Source of the DNA: Xanthobacter autotrophicus Py2 | GTDB taxonomy: Bacteria; Pseudomonadota; Alphaproteobacteria; Rhizobiales; Xanthobacteraceae | Direction: 5' to 3' | DNA: 64,000 nt | Assembly (NCBI GenBank): GCA_000017645.1 | Contig: CP000781.1 | Location: 372,001-436,000 of the forward strand | Shown: positions 25,619-35,220 of the stretch, piece by piece | How the letters are laid out: every line of letters begins with the position of its first letter | How positions within the stretch are numbered: the first letter of the stretch is position 1 | Program-made: the position numbers and the translations under genes | Notes under the pieces: model-generated | What the model saw: only the letters and a program-made list of their open reading frames with translations | The model's database searches: none | What the model was told of the DNA's origin: nothing

Positions 25619-28600
25619 TCACGCGGTCTCCTCCTCCGCGTCGGTATCCACGATGGAGGCCACCCCATCGGGGCCGACGCCCATGCGGTCGATCACCTCC
25701 TCAAGGAAGCCCCGGCCCTCGGACCGCGTCAAGGCGGTGAGGTCGAAGCCGATGCGGTAGGCGAGGCCGTCGGCGCTCTGGAAGGAGCGCAGGTCGATCT
25801 CGTTGATGGCATAGCGCGAGAGTTTCGCCGAGAGCGGCGCCACCTTGATGAGGCCGAGATCCAGCTCCTCCGCCTTGCCCTGCCGCTGCAGCGCGGAGGT
25901 GGTGGCCCCCCGGGCGAAGCGGTCCGGCGTCTGCATGCCGGTGTAGTAGAGCGAGAAATAGGAGCCCTTCGCTACCAGCTCGTCGTGGAGCGGGCCGTCC
26001 GCGCAGGCATATTCGAACGGCACGTAGGGCAGCGTCTGGTTGAGCTGTTCGGACAGGTGGGCCGCCAGCGTCTCCAGCTTCGGCATGGCGCGCGTCGGCG
26101 CCCTGAGCAGGGTGGTGCCGGCCACCCAGCTGATGAGGCTGGTGAGCCGCCGGTCGGTGCGCATGGCCGCCGCCACGCCGGCGATCACGTCGTCCACGCC
26201 ACCCTGGGCGGCGAGGGTCTGGGTGTAGGCGGCGATCAGGAGCGCGGTCTCGGTCACGCCGGCGGCGCGGGCCCTTGTCTGCACCCGGTCCTGGCCGGCG
26301 GGGCTGAGGAAGGCGAACATCTCCGCCCCCGGCCCGCCGTGGGTGAGGTCGAGGTTGGAGGGCAGCCCCTTCGCCTTGCGGCCGAAGTTCGGCAGCTGGG
26401 GCGGGCTGTCCCCGTAGAGGTTGCGCAGATAGGCGTCGCGCTCGGCCATGAAGGCCGGGTCCAGCGCCCGCTCGAACTCGCGCACATATTGCTCGACGCC
26501 CATTTCGGCGGGCGGCAGCGGAATGCCCAGGAAGGCCTGGAACAGCTCTTCCACGAACACGCCGAGCGACCAGCCGTCGAACACCGTGTGGTAGCCGTGG
26601 GCCATGACCACATCGCCATCAGCCGCGCCGCGCAGCACTGTGATGCGATAGGGCGGGTTGGTGAACGGGTCGAACTCGTCCTCCAGCAGCGCGGCGATGC
26701 GGGCATCCACCTCGGCGGCGTCGGCGCCGGGCATGTCCTCCACCGCCATGGACGGCTCGCCGGGCGGCAGGATGAAGGCGCGCGGAACGCCGTCGTCCCC
26801 CACCACGAAGCGGGTGCGCAGGGCTTCCTGGCGCTCCTCCACCAGCATGAGCGCGCGGCGCATGCGGTCGATGTCGGCGCGCGGCGAGATGCGGAAGGCG
26901 CGGCCGATGGTCCAGGACACCCGATAGGCGTGGTTGGTCTCGCTCTTCATGAGGGCGCGCAGCAGCATGCCCTGCTTGAGGGAGACCGGAACCTCGCGCT
27001 CGCCGTTGCTCTGCACCGGCGCGGGCGGGGGCGTGGGCACCGCCGCCGGCGGGGCGGCGGGCACGACGATGGGACGGGCCTTGGCTTCCGGCGCGTGCCA
27101 GGCCGCCTCGATGACCGCTGCCGGGGTGCCGGTGAGTTCCGACACGGCGGTGGCGATGCCATCGAGCAGGGCGCGCCCGGTCTCGGCCGGGAAAGCGGCG
27201 GTGTCGAGGGCGAGCCGCAGCCTGAGGCCCGCGCCTTCCGCCACCACGTCGAGCCGCAGCTCGTTGAACGGGTCGGTGAGCACCACTAGTGGCTCGATGA
27301 TGCCGAGGGCCTTGGCCCGGGCCGCACCGTCGGCGTCGATGAAGGCGAAGCCCACCTGCCGCAGCGCCGCGCCAGCGGTGTTGAGGCGGTCCGCCAGCAA
27401 GGCTTCCACCGCCGCCGTATCCAGCGCCCGGTGGCTTCGCGCTGCGGCGAGGCGCTGGCGCGCCCGCCGGATCAGCCAGTCGGCGGGGGCGTCCAGGCGA
27501 TCCAGCAGCAACGGCACGCCGGTTCCCACGGGGCCGATCAGGGAGGCGGGGACTTCCCGCCGGACCGGGTCATGGCATTCCACCAGCGCCCGCTCGATGC
27601 CGAAGCCGGCAGCGAGCGCACGCCCCAGCGCGGCGACGAGGAACGCTTCCTGGTCCGGCGCGGCGAGCGCGTCGAAGCCCGGAACGCTCAGGGTGGCGTC
27701 GAAATGGCCCACTGCGCCGCGATTGAGGCCGAAGCCCGCGGGCGCCGACGCCAGGGTGCGGCCGAGGCTCGGCAGGGCTTTGGGCGGCGTGCGCAGCATT
27801 TCCTTCCAGAAGGCCATGTGCCCGGCGAGGGCCATGGAACCATCCGCCGGCCGCTCGGTCGCGGCGAAGGCGGCAAAGGGCGTGCCCGGCGCGGGCGTCG
27901 CCTCAGCCGCCGCGACGAGGGCGGCGAGCGCGAGGTGGGGGGACAGGGCATCCGCCGCCGCGCGATGGGCCCGCGCATGGAGCGTGAGGGTGCCGTCCGC
28001 CGCCTTGGAGAGGCCGAACCGCCACAGCGGTCCCGGCTGGGTGACCGGCGCAAGGCCGGAGGCGTCCGTGATCCACTCGAGGTCGGGGGCTTCGCCGGCG
28101 ACGATCTCGCCGGTGGCCGTGCCGGTGAGCTTGAGGGCGTCCTCGGCCAATGAGAGGGCGGCGAGCGCTTGCGCCAGCGTCTCGAAATCGAGCGCGGGAT
28201 CGACCGCGCGGGAGGCCGCGACCTCCAGCGCCGCCCGGGTGACCGGGGAGGTCATGGGCCGGCCGGAGAGGGCGATCACCGCCTCCTGCCGCACCAGCGG
28301 ACGGAACACCGCGCCGGCGCCCGTGCCGCCGGCCCCGCTGCTGCCGTCGGCAAGCGCCGCGGCGGTGGCTGCCCGGGCCTTCTGGGTGGCCTCGAAGGTG
28401 GCGGCCACCACGCCGGACAGGCCGGTGACGGTGGGGGTCTGGAGGAACTTGGCCACCGGGATGTTCACATCCACATGGGCCTCGATGCGGTTCTTCAGCT
28501 CGAACGAGGACAGGGAGTCGAGGCCGAGCTCGGACAGGCGGCGGTCGGAGGGGATGTCGTTGGGCGACACCTTCAGCACCTTGGCCACCTCGCCCCGGAT

Positions 28601-31600
28601 GAGGTCGGCCAGAAGGCCGTCCCACGCCTCGCGCGGGGCGGCGAGCAACTCGGCCTGGATGCGCGAGCGCCCGCCGGTGCGCTGGGCGAGCAGCGGCTTC
28701 ACGCGCGCTGTTCCGGCGGTGCGCGCCAAAGCCCGCGAGATGGCAGCCCAGTCGGCGCGGGCGAAGCCGAGATTCTCGTCCTCGGCGCGCAGCAGCGTGC
28801 CGAGGGAGGCGGCGGCCTCCGTGTCCGGCACCGGCTTCATGCCGATGCTTTCCAGGTAATTGCCCAGCGCCTCGGAGCGGGCGACGAAGCCCGAGCCGGC
28901 GATGGAGCCCCAGGCCGCCGCCGAGCCGGCAAGGCCCCGGCTCTTGCGGAACGAGCCCATGCCGTTGAGCACCGAATTGGCCGCCGTGTAATTGGCCTGT
29001 CCGGGGCTGCCGATGACCTGCGCCAGCGAGGAGAAGCTGACGAAGAAGTCGAGGTCCGCCCCGTGCCGGGTCACCGCCCGGTGCAGGCTCCAGGCGCCGC
29101 CCGCCTTGGGGCGGATGACGCGGGAGATCTGGCCTTCGTCGAGCTGGCTGACGAAGCCGTCCTGGATCACCGCCGCGCCGTGGACGATGCCCTTGAGCGG
29201 CTTGTCGGACTTCGCATGGGCGGCGACCAGCGCGTCCACGGCCTCGGCGTCGGTCACGTCGAGGGCGATGGGAACCACCTCGGTCCCTCGTGCCGCGATG
29301 GCGGCAAGGACCGGCTCGGAGTCCGCGTCGGGGGTGCCGTTGCGGCCGCACAGCAGCAGCCGCCCGGCGCCCTGCCGGCTGAGGAAGTCCGCCACCGCCA
29401 CGCCGAAGCCGCGCAGGCCGCCGGTGACGAGATAGCTCGCCTCGCCCGAGAAGCGCATGGGCTGGTTGAGGTCGACTTCCACCTCGATGGCGGGCTCGTC
29501 GAAGGTGAGCACCACCTTGCCCAGATGCTGCGCCTTGGAGAACAGGCGCATGGCCTCCGCCGCCCGCGATACCGGGAAGCGGGTGGCCACCAGCGGCCGG
29601 TAGAGGCCCTGCGCCACCTTGGCCTCCACCGCCCGCAGCAGGGACGACAGGCGCGCGGGGCGCTCGTCGGCGATGGTGGAGAGGTCGATGACCGAATAGG
29701 AGTTGTTGTAATAGAGGGACTTGAGCCCGATGGGCTTGTCCTGGGCGAGGTCGCGCTTGCCGATCTCCACGAAGCGGCCGAAGGGCGCAAGGCACTCCAG
29801 CCCCTTGTCGATGCCGGCGCCCGACAGGGCGTTCAGCACCACGTCAACGCCGCGCCCGCCGGTGGCGGCCCGCACGGCCTCGGAGAATTCGAGGCTGCGC
29901 GAGTTCATCACGTGCTCGATGCCGAGCTGGCGCAGGAAGTTGCGCTTGGTGTCGGAGCCGGCGGAGGCCAGGATCTCGGCGCCGATGTCCCGCGCCACCT
30001 GGATGGCGGCAAGGCCCACGCCGCCGGTGGCCAGATGCACCAGCACCTTCTCGTCGGGTTCGAGGCGGCCGATGTCCACCAGCGAATAATGGGCGGTCAT
30101 GAAGGCGGCGGGCAGGGTGGCCGCGTCTTCCAGAGCCACGTCATCGGGCACATGCATGAGGAAGCGGGCGTCGGCGGCGGCGAACCGGCGCAGGAAGCCC
30201 TTGCCCATGCCCATCACCCGGTCGCCGACCTTGAAGCCGGTGATGCCTTCGCCGGTGGAGCGCACCGTGCCGGCGAATTCCAGGCCGAGATTGCGCCACC
30301 AGGCGCCCTCGCCCTCCGCCTCGTCGGGCAGGATGCCCGTGGCGGCCATGATGTCGCGGAAGTTGAGGCCCACGGCGGCCACTTCCACCACCACCTCGCC
30401 CGCCTTGGGCGTGGGGTAGGGGCACTCGCGCACCACCACATTGTCGATGAGGCCGGGGCTGGTCATCGTCACGGTGAAATTGGCGGGGTCGGAGCCCTTG
30501 GCGATGGTGCGCCGGCGCGGCGCGAGGCCGTTGAGCGGGCCCTGCCGCAGGCGCGGCACGGTGCGTTCGGTGCCGCGCAGGATGATTTCCGCCTCGTCGC
30601 TCTCCTCCAGCACCGCCTGGGCGAGAGCCATGCCCTCGCTGAAGGCGGCGGCGTCCGCGTCCACATGGCGGATGGCGAATTCCGGGCATTCGTTGGCGAG
30701 GGTCCGCGACAGGCCGAGCAGTGCGGAATCGGCGAGGCCTTCCGTCGTCATGGGTCCGTCGCCGGGGATCAGGCGGCTGGCGCGGCCGATCACCACCAGG
30801 GCCGGCCGGCTCGGGGCTGTGCGCAGGCGGTCCAGCACCTGGCCCACCGTGACGAGGCCGAAGGAGGCCGCTTCCACCGCATCGACCAGACGCGCGGTGG
30901 ACAATTCCGCCTCCGGCCCCAGCTCGGCCCCCGCCGTCGCCGCATAGACGATGCCGGTGAGACCCTCGGGCGCGGCGAGCCGCTGTTCGATCAGGCGGGT
31001 GGCGTCCTCCGCCTTCATGGCGGTGAAGAGGTCCGGCGCCAGGGTTTCCACCGCCGCGCCCGATGCCACGAGGGCGGAGGCCAGCGGCTCGGTGGTGGCC
31101 GGATCACCCGACAGCACCAGCCAGCGGCCGAGCCGCACCGGGGTGTCGGCCTTGGGCGCCACGGTCTCGAAGGTCTCCTCGATCACCACGGTGCCGCCGT
31201 CATTGGCGTTCGTCTTCAGGGCGCCGAGGGTTTTGACCTTGAGGTTCTCCACCGCCAGCAGCGGCGTGCCGTCCAGCCCATAGACGCGGTAGATCCCGGT
31301 GTCGTCGACGGGATCGGTGAAGAATTCGCAGATGACTTCCGGCGGCAGGGGGCCGGCCACCATGACCTTGCGGATGCCCACCGGCAGCATCAGCTTGTAC
31401 TTGCCGGCGACGCTCTCCTCGTCGGGCAGCGGTTCGCCGGGGATCCACAGGCCGAGGTCCACGTCCTCCAGCACGAGGCCGGACTGGAGCACGCTGTCGA
31501 ACAGGCCGGGGAAGGCGATGAAGCCGTCGCGCTTGGCCGCATCGGCGCTGGAGATGCGCGCCACCGCATGGCGCGGCCCGGCGAGCCACAGGGCGTCCAC

Positions 31601-34600
31601 CGCCTGGAAGGTCGGGCCGTAGTCGAGGCCGTGGCGGGCAGTGAGGCGGTAGAAGTCCTCGCGCTCGATGGCCGGCCGGGTCTCAAGGATGGCCGGGTCG
31701 AAGCTGGCGGGGGGCACGGCGAAGGCATGCTGCCAGCCATAGGCCTCCACGCGCAGCCGCCAGTCCTCCTCGGTGTCGCGCTTCATGGAAGAGATGCGCA
31801 GCCGGCTGGTGGTGGGATCATAAGTGGTGCGTAGCAGCACCACGTCGTCGCCGCCGATGGACAGGGCCTCGTAGATGCGGAAGTCGCGCAGCTCCACCGG
31901 GGCCTCGCCGAACAGCGCGCGCAGGGCGCCCGCCATCATCTCCACATAGCCGACGGTGGGGAACAGGCAGTCCCCGCCGGGGCGGTGGTCGGCGAGATAT
32001 TTGGCGCTCTTGAGGGTGATCTCGTTGGTCCAGGCCGGGTCCGGCCCGATCTCGCGCCAGCCGAGCAGCGGGTGGCGGTCGCCGTCGAACAGGAATTGGC
32101 GCGCTTCCAGCGGCAGTTGCACCAGCCGCTCGTTGACCCAGGGCCGACGCGGCAGGGGCAGGTGCTCTTCCGCACCGGTGTCGCTCTCGCTCCAGTCGAA
32201 GGACACGCCGTTCACATAGAGGCTGGCCAGCGAGCGGGCCATCACGAGGCGGTCGTCGCCCTGCCGCTCCAGCGAGGACACGGCCACCACGGAGGCGTTG
32301 CGCTCCTGGGCGATGCCGTGGATCAGCGGCGTGACGGTGCGGTGCGGACCCAGTTCCAGGAACGCGTCGATGCCCAGGTCCAGGCAGAAGTCGATGGCCT
32401 TCTTGTAGCTCACGGCCTGGCGCAGGTTCTGCCACCAGTATTCGCTGTCGAAGCAGGTCTCCAGCATGCCGGTGACGGTGGAGACGATGGGGAAGGACGG
32501 CGGCTTCCAGGAAATCTCGCCGAGGCCTTCGCGGAACTTCGCCTCGCAATCGTCGAGGTGGGGCGAGTGCCAGCCGAAATCCATGGTGAGGCGGCGGGCG
32601 GTGACATCCGGATAAAGCCGCTTCACCTCCTCCAGCAGCGCCACCACGGGCGCTTCCATGCCGGAGATGGTCTGGGCGGTGGGGCCGTTGAAGGCGGCGA
32701 CCACCACGCTCCCGTCGTTGGGCAGCAGCGGGGCGAGCTGGTCGTAGGTGACGCCCAGCGTCGCCATGGCGCCGCGCCGGGTGCTGCCGTGGGGGATGAG
32801 GCCGCGGTGATAGATGATCTTGGCGCAGGTATCGAGATCGATGCAGCCGGCGATGTGGGTTGCTGCCACCTCGCCGAAGCTGTGGCCCACCAGCAGTTCC
32901 GGCGTGAGCCCGCGCTCCCGCCACATGCGGTAGAGGCCCACCTGGTTGGAGAAGATGGCGGCTTGGGTCACGTCCGCGTCGTTGATGCGGGTGGTGGCCT
33001 CGTCGCGGGTGATCTCCTCGATCACGGACCAGCCGGTATAAGGCTTCAGCACCTCGTCGAAGGTCTCGACGAAGGCGCGGTAGGTCTTGTCCTCGGTGAG
33101 CAGCTTGCGGGCCATGGCCCACCACTGGCCGCCCTGGCCCGAGAAGGTGAAGGCGAGCCGCCGGGGCTTGGCGCGGCCGGTGATGATATAGGGCGCGATG
33201 GCCTCGTTGGCCGGCGCGTCGGCGCCCAGCGCGAGGGTGCGCAGCTTCAGCGGCAGATCCTGCGCCTGCGGATCGGCGAGGATCGCCGCCCGCTCGGTCA
33301 GGTGGTCGCGGCTGGTCTTGAGGGCGTTCGCCAGGGTCTCGTAGGGAACGTCGGCGAGGGCGCCGCCTTCATCCACCGCGTCGGCGAGTTCTTCCGCCCA
33401 CAGGCCAAGGGCGGCCTTGCCGTTGGCCGAGAGCGGAATGAACACCGGGCCTTCGGCGGGCGCCGGCCGGGCGCGCAGGTCGGCACGAAGATCGGTGCGG
33501 GGCCGCTTGCCGCCGTGGAAGCTTTCCACCGCCACCGAGGCATTGGTGCCACCGAAGCCGAAGGAATTCACCACCGCGAGCCGCACGTCGTGCTCGCTCG
33601 AATAGGGGGTGGGCTCCACCGGGACCGACAGGCCCAGCGCGTCGAACGGGATGGTCGGGTTGGGGGTCTCGAAATTGAGGTTGGGCGGCACGATGCCGTG
33701 ATGGGTGGACAGCACGATCTTGATCAGCCCGGCGACGCCGGAGGCGGATTCCAGATGGCCGAGATTGGGCTTGAACGAGCCCACCAGCACCGGACGATCC
33801 ACCCGGCCGGCGCCGAACACGCGACCGATGGCGCTCGCCTCGATGGGGTCGCCCACCGGGGTGCCGGTGCCGTGGGCCTCCACGTAGCCCACGTCCTCCG
33901 GGTCGATGTTGGCATGGCCCACCAGGCTTTCCAGCATTGCGGTCTGGGCCACGTCGCTGGGGGCGGTGAGGGTGGGGGTGCGGCCGTCCTGGTTCACCGC
34001 CGAGCCGCGGATCACCGCATAGATGCGGTCGCCGTCGGCGACGGCGCGGGCCAGCGGCTTCAGCACCACGATGCCGCAGCCCTCGCCACGGACGAAGCCG
34101 TCGGCGCGGGCGTCGAACGTGTAGATCCTGCCGGTGGCCGACAGCATGTTGGCGCTGGCGAAGGCCACGAACGGGCCGGGGTCCAGCATCAGGTTGACGC
34201 CGCCGGCGAGCGCCACGTCGCAGGTGCCCATGGCGAGGTGGCGCATGGCCTGGTCCACCGCCACCAGCGCCGAGGAACAGGCGGTGTCGAGCGCGATGCT
34301 CGGCCCCTTCAGGTCGAGCCGGTGGGAGATGCGGTTGGCCGCGATGGAATAGGCCGAACCTGTGCCGGCAAAGATGTCGGTGGCGACGCGCCGGTAGCGC
34401 TGGCTGTAGCTGAAGTCCGAGGTGGAGATGCCGACGAAGACACCGGCGCGCTGGCGCTGCAGGGTGCGCAGCGGCACGCCCGAATCCTCGATGGATTCAT
34501 AGGCCACCTGCAGCAGCAGGCGCTGCTGAGGATCCATGGACATGACCTCGCGCGGGGCCATGTCGAAGAAGGCGGGATCGAAGTTGAAGACATCGCCGGA

Positions 34601-34861
34601 GAGGAAGCCGCCCCACTTGGAATAGGAGCGCCCGGCGCTCTCGGGGTCGGGATCATAATAGTTGCGGACGTTCCAGCGATCCGCCGGTATTTCGCGAATA
34701 CCGCATCGTTTGCCCAGCAGGAAGGACCAGTAACCTTCCGCGCTCGTGATGCCACCTGGGAAACGACAGCCGATTCCGATGACCGCAACAGCTTCGGGTT
34801 CTTGACCAAGGCCGTTTCCGACCACCCGCGCCTGACCATCGAGAAGATCTAAGCTATCCAT
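25619..34861 (-). CDS. Type I polyketide synthase with terminal condensation domains
   Basis: A 3080-residue megasynthase of one fully reducing module. KS about 22-450 (C195 in DTACSSAL; EAHGTGTPVGDP; NLGHLES). AT about 545-870 (S661 in GHSFGE; GWHSPHLD at the specificity region). DH about 925-1210 (H959 in DHRPGGDCLFP; D1122 in FDSVLQ). Structural KR part about 1230-1450; ER about 1460-1790 with LATGGVGLAA from 1610. KR about 1800-2010 (TGGLRGFG, Y1958); ACP with S2116 in LGLDSLSS. Two condensation-like domains then follow: C1 about 2230-2600 with degenerate HRAAADA (2299-2305), and C2 about 2620-3070 with intact YHTVFDG (H2758, D2762). No thioesterase. The layout recalls iterative fungal reducing synthases and mycobacterial lipid synthases; C2 may release the chain as an ester or amide. 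Confidence 0.93.
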   Translation of the reverse strand: MDSLDLLDGQARVVGNGLGQEPEAVAVIGIGCRFPGGITSAEGYWSFLLGKRCGIREIPADRWNVRNYYDPDPESAGRSYSKWGGFLSGDVFNFDPAFFDMAPREVMSMDPQQRLLLQVAYESIEDSGVPLRTLQRQRAGVFVGISTSDFSYSQRYRRVATDIFAGTGSAYSIAANRISHRLDLKGPSIALDTACSSALVAVDQAMRHLAMGTCDVALAGGVNLMLDPGPFVAFASANMLSATGRIYTFDARADGFVRGEGCGIVVLKPLARAVADGDRIYAVIRGSAVNQDGRTPTLTAPSDVAQTAMLESLVGHANIDPEDVGYVEAHGTGTPVGDPIEASAIGRVFGAGRVDRPVLVGSFKPNLGHLESASGVAGLIKIVLSTHHGIVPPNLNFETPNPTIPFDALGLSVPVEPTPYSSEHDVRLAVVNSFGFGGTNASVAVESFHGGKRPRTDLRADLRARPAPAEGPVFIPLSANGKAALGLWAEELADAVDEGGALADVPYETLANALKTSRDHLTERAAILADPQAQDLPLKLRTLALGADAPANEAIAPYIITGRAKPRRLAFTFSGQGGQWWAMARKLLTEDKTYRAFVETFDEVLKPYTGWSVIEEITRDEATTRINDADVTQAAIFSNQVGLYRMWRERGLTPELLVGHSFGEVAATHIAGCIDLDTCAKIIYHRGLIPHGSTRRGAMATLGVTYDQLAPLLPNDGSVVVAAFNGPTAQTISGMEAPVVALLEEVKRLYPDVTARRLTMDFGWHSPHLDDCEAKFREGLGEISWKPPSFPIVSTVTGMLETCFDSEYWWQNLRQAVSYKKAIDFCLDLGIDAFLELGPHRTVTPLIHGIAQERNASVVAVSSLERQGDDRLVMARSLASLYVNGVSFDWSESDTGAEEHLPLPRRPWVNERLVQLPLEARQFLFDGDRHPLLGWREIGPDPAWTNEITLKSAKYLADHRPGGDCLFPTVGYVEMMAGALRALFGEAPVELRDFRIYEALSIGGDDVVLLRTTYDPTTSRLRISSMKRDTEEDWRLRVEAYGWQHAFAVPPASFDPAILETRPAIEREDFYRLTARHGLDYGPTFQAVDALWLAGPRHAVARISSADAAKRDGFIAFPGLFDSVLQSGLVLEDVDLGLWIPGEPLPDEESVAGKYKLMLPVGIRKVMVAGPLPPEVICEFFTDPVDDTGIYRVYGLDGTPLLAVENLKVKTLGALKTNANDGGTVVIEETFETVAPKADTPVRLGRWLVLSGDPATTEPLASALVASGAAVETLAPDLFTAMKAEDATRLIEQRLAAPEGLTGIVYAATAGAELGPEAELSTARLVDAVEAASFGLVTVGQVLDRLRTAPSRPALVVIGRASRLIPGDGPMTTEGLADSALLGLSRTLANECPEFAIRHVDADAAAFSEGMALAQAVLEESDEAEIILRGTERTVPRLRQGPLNGLAPRRRTIAKGSDPANFTVTMTSPGLIDNVVVRECPYPTPKAGEVVVEVAAVGLNFRDIMAATGILPDEAEGEGAWWRNLGLEFAGTVRSTGEGITGFKVGDRVMGMGKGFLRRFAAADARFLMHVPDDVALEDAATLPAAFMTAHYSLVDIGRLEPDEKVLVHLATGGVGLAAIQVARDIGAEILASAGSDTKRNFLRQLGIEHVMNSRSLEFSEAVRAATGGRGVDVVLNALSGAGIDKGLECLAPFGRFVEIGKRDLAQDKPIGLKSLYYNNSYSVIDLSTIADERPARLSSLLRAVEAKVAQGLYRPLVATRFPVSRAAEAMRLFSKAQHLGKVVLTFDEPAIEVEVDLNQPMRFSGEASYLVTGGLRGFGVAVADFLSRQGAGRLLLCGRNGTPDADSEPVLAAIAARGTEVVPIALDVTDAEAVDALVAAHAKSDKPLKGIVHGAAVIQDGFVSQLDEGQISRVIRPKAGGAWSLHRAVTRHGADLDFFVSFSSLAQVIGSPGQANYTAANSVLNGMGSFRKSRGLAGSAAAWGSIAGSGFVARSEALGNYLESIGMKPVPDTEAAASLGTLLRAEDENLGFARADWAAISRALARTAGTARVKPLLAQRTGGRSRIQAELLAAPREAWDGLLADLIRGEVAKVLKVSPNDIPSDRRLSELGLDSLSSFELKNRIEAHVDVNIPVAKFLQTPTVTGLSGVVAATFEATQKARAATAAALADGSSGAGGTGAGAVFRPLVRQEAVIALSGRPMTSPVTRAALEVAASRAVDPALDFETLAQALAALSLAEDALKLTGTATGEIVAGEAPDLEWITDASGLAPVTQPGPLWRFGLSKAADGTLTLHARAHRAAADALSPHLALAALVAAAEATPAPGTPFAAFAATERPADGSMALAGHMAFWKEMLRTPPKALPSLGRTLASAPAGFGLNRGAVGHFDATLSVPGFDALAAPDQEAFLVAALGRALAAGFGIERALVECHDPVRREVPASLIGPVGTGVPLLLDRLDAPADWLIRRARQRLAAARSHRALDTAAVEALLADRLNTAGAALRQVGFAFIDADGAARAKALGIIEPLVVLTDPFNELRLDVVAEGAGLRLRLALDTAAFPAETGRALLDGIATAVSELTGTPAAVIEAAWHAPEAKARPIVVPAAPPAAVPTPPPAPVQSNGEREVPVSLKQGMLLRALMKSETNHAYRVSWTIGRAFRISPRADIDRMRRALMLVEERQEALRTRFVVGDDGVPRAFILPPGEPSMAVEDMPGADAAEVDARIAALLEDEFDPFTNPPYRITVLRGAADGDVVMAHGYHTVFDGWSLGVFVEELFQAFLGIPLPPAEMGVEQYVREFERALDPAFMAERDAYLRNLYGDSPPQLPNFGRKAKGLPSNLDLTHGGPGAEMFAFLSPAGQDRVQTRARAAGVTETALLIAAYTQTLAAQGGVDDVIAGVAAAMRTDRRLTSLISWVAGTTLLRAPTRAMPKLETLAAHLSEQLNQTLPYVPFEYACADGPLHDELVAKGSYFSLYYTGMQTPDRFARGATTSALQRQGKAEELDLGLIKVAPLSAKLSRYAINEIDLRSFQSADGLAYRIGFDLTALTRSEGRGFLEEVIDRMGVGPDGVASIVDTDAEEETA

Positions 34862-35150
34862 GGGAAGCGCCCTCTTCCGCAGAATTGCCGCAACGCAACC
34901 TATTCAAATCCGCGCGGGGCTGTCACGTTTTTTCTTTTGCGTTTCCCGAAAATCCAAGTAGACGCCCATAGGTTAAGTAGGTTGAGGCACCATACTACCG
35001 AGTTTTGCTTGCGTTTTTTCAGAATTTCCGCCACACTCCGTTAGGGCCGGGACGCCTTCTGCGCGCCGCCCTTATGATGCATTGCAACTTGGAGTAGGCC
35101 GGCTGCTGCTGGCTTCATGCTGCTGGCTGAAAGGCTGGTTCTGGCGCGCA
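34862..35150. other. AT-rich leader region upstream of the polyketide synthase
   Basis: The gap between the synthase start and the heme peroxidase terminator contains A/T-rich blocks (around 34925-34985 and 35000-35030) that stand out from the GC-rich surroundings. It should hold the synthase promoter because the upstream gene is terminated. I see no confident sigma-70 or sigma-54 pair. GAAGAGGG precedes the ATG. A 65-codon open frame at 35082-35279 on the plus strand looks random. Confidence 0.5.
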
Positions 35151-35179
35151 AGAAAAAGCCGGATCCGATGGGATCCGGC
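35151..35179 (-). terminator. Intrinsic terminator of the heme peroxidase gene
   Basis: A nine-base-pair stem GCCGGATCC/GGATCCGGC (35158-35166 with 35171-35179) with a four-base loop, followed on the minus strand by TTTTTCTTG. It lies 42 bases after the stop at 35221 and isolates the peroxidase transcript from the synthase operon. Confidence 0.9.
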
Positions 35180-35220
35180 TCCGGACATGAGACAGAGACG
35201 CGCGATCCGACGCTACGTGC

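Noticed and set aside
28169..34852. Very long plus-strand open frames (955 and 1221 codons) opposite the polyketide synthase
   Set aside because: They are antisense shadows caused by high GC; they have no domains and biased His/Gly/Arg composition, while the minus strand has a full set of catalytic motifs.
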